From: Methanomethylovorans sp. PtaU1.Bin073
GTDB taxonomy: Archaea > Halobacteriota > Methanosarcinia > Methanosarcinales > Methanosarcinaceae
Direction of reading: 5' to 3'
Assembly: GCA_002067265.1 (NCBI GenBank)
Contig: MVQW01000010.1
Location: 1 to 28,382 of the forward strand
DNA length: 28,382 nucleotides
Below are positions 28,215-28,382 of the stretch, one piece after another (within the stretch, counting starts at the first letter, position 1; every line of letters starts with the position of its first letter). The notes beneath the pieces were generated by a model that was not told the origin of the DNA, did not search any database, and saw nothing but the letters and a program-made list of their open reading frames with translations. The position numbers and the translations under genes were made by a program.

Positions 28215-28382
28215 ATGTCAATGACCAACTATGAACGTGTGGGAAGAGCGCTGGAACTACTCAAGGTCGGCCTCGGACCTTTTGTACAGCGTGAAATGGA
28301 AAGTACATATCATGAGCAGGCACACTCAGAAGCTGTCCAAGTTCTGGGCGAAGACTTGCTGCCTGCCAACAAATCCATTGCA
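28215..28382 (+). CDS. Swt1-HEPN N-terminus, probable DUF499 ATPase (cut by window end)
   Basis: Fifty-six codons are visible from the ATG at 28215 to the right edge with no stop. GGAGGAGGA in the end of the methylase gene serves as ribosome binding site, and the gap to the methylase stop is four bases. The start (NYERVGRALELLKVGLGPFV, then QREME) resembles the Swt1-type HEPN domain that opens DUF499 proteins, large AAA+ ATPases commonly encoded next to DUF1156 methylases in archaeal and bacterial defence loci. If correct, the full protein would be about 1000 residues with a P-loop downstream. Only the N-terminus can be judged. The alternatives are a shorter HEPN protein or another DISARM-type component. 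Confidence 0.7.
   Translation, partial: MSMTNYERVGRALELLKVGLGPFVQREMESTYHEQAHSEAVQVLGEDLLPANKSIA

Noticed and set aside
1..28382. rRNA or tRNA genes and tRNA-associated attachment sites
   Set aside because: I saw no cloverleaf-like stretch with the conserved T-loop and no rRNA-like sequence, and no pair of direct repeats that would mark element ends.

Overview
The window looks like part of a genome, or an integrated element, of a methanogenic archaeon of the Methanosarcinaceae (Methanosarcina, Methanolobus or Methanomethylovorans type). The evidence is a large secreted protein with two DNRLRE (disaggregatase-related) repeats, a small DUF1699 protein (a family I know from Methanosarcinales), GGTG/GGAGG-type ribosome binding sites, AT-rich intergenic DNA and several archaeal TATA-like boxes. 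The genus call is inference from protein families, not from a marker gene. I see no rRNA, tRNA, CRISPR array or intact insertion sequence.

Layout. 1-310: 3' end of a membrane protein gene (+). 386-2021: a two-gene partition-like operon on the minus strand, a ParA ATPase followed by an overlapping gene whose protein carries a duplicated module. It is bracketed by AT-rich repeats, a few at 250-360 and a dense cluster at 2100-2660, suggesting a centromere or origin region. 2951-3349: DUF1699 protein (-). 3350-4310: about 1 kb without a convincing gene, holding one copy of a dispersed 22-bp element and gene debris. 4311-9146: the secreted repeat protein (+), closed by a hairpin terminator. 9212-9703: non-coding, with another copy of the dispersed element.

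From 9704 to the end the window reads as an accessory or defence island. It holds a UvrD-type helicase fused to an Fe-S PD-(D/E)XK nuclease (-), an orphan TerB-N/zinc-ribbon protein (-), RNase HI (+), and a tightly coupled three-gene AT-rich cassette of unknown proteins (15496-18224, +) whose middle member has a PD-(D/E)XK signature. Next is a FokI-cleavage-domain endonuclease gene broken by a +1 frameshift (18351-19734, -). Last is a five-gene operon (19979 to the right edge, +): SNF2 helicase with a C-terminal DUF3883 nuclease-like domain, DUF1016/YhcG nuclease, a small zinc-ribbon protein, a DUF1156 adenine methylase, and the start of a Swt1-HEPN/DUF499-type protein cut by the window edge.

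How they work together (inference). The right-hand operon combines helicase, nuclease, methylase and probable ATPase/HEPN genes, as in DISARM-like and DUF499/DUF1156 defence arrays: the methylase would mark self DNA while helicase and nuclease proteins act on unmodified DNA. Upstream genes add a decayed type II-like nuclease and the three-gene cassette, the best candidate here for an undescribed system.
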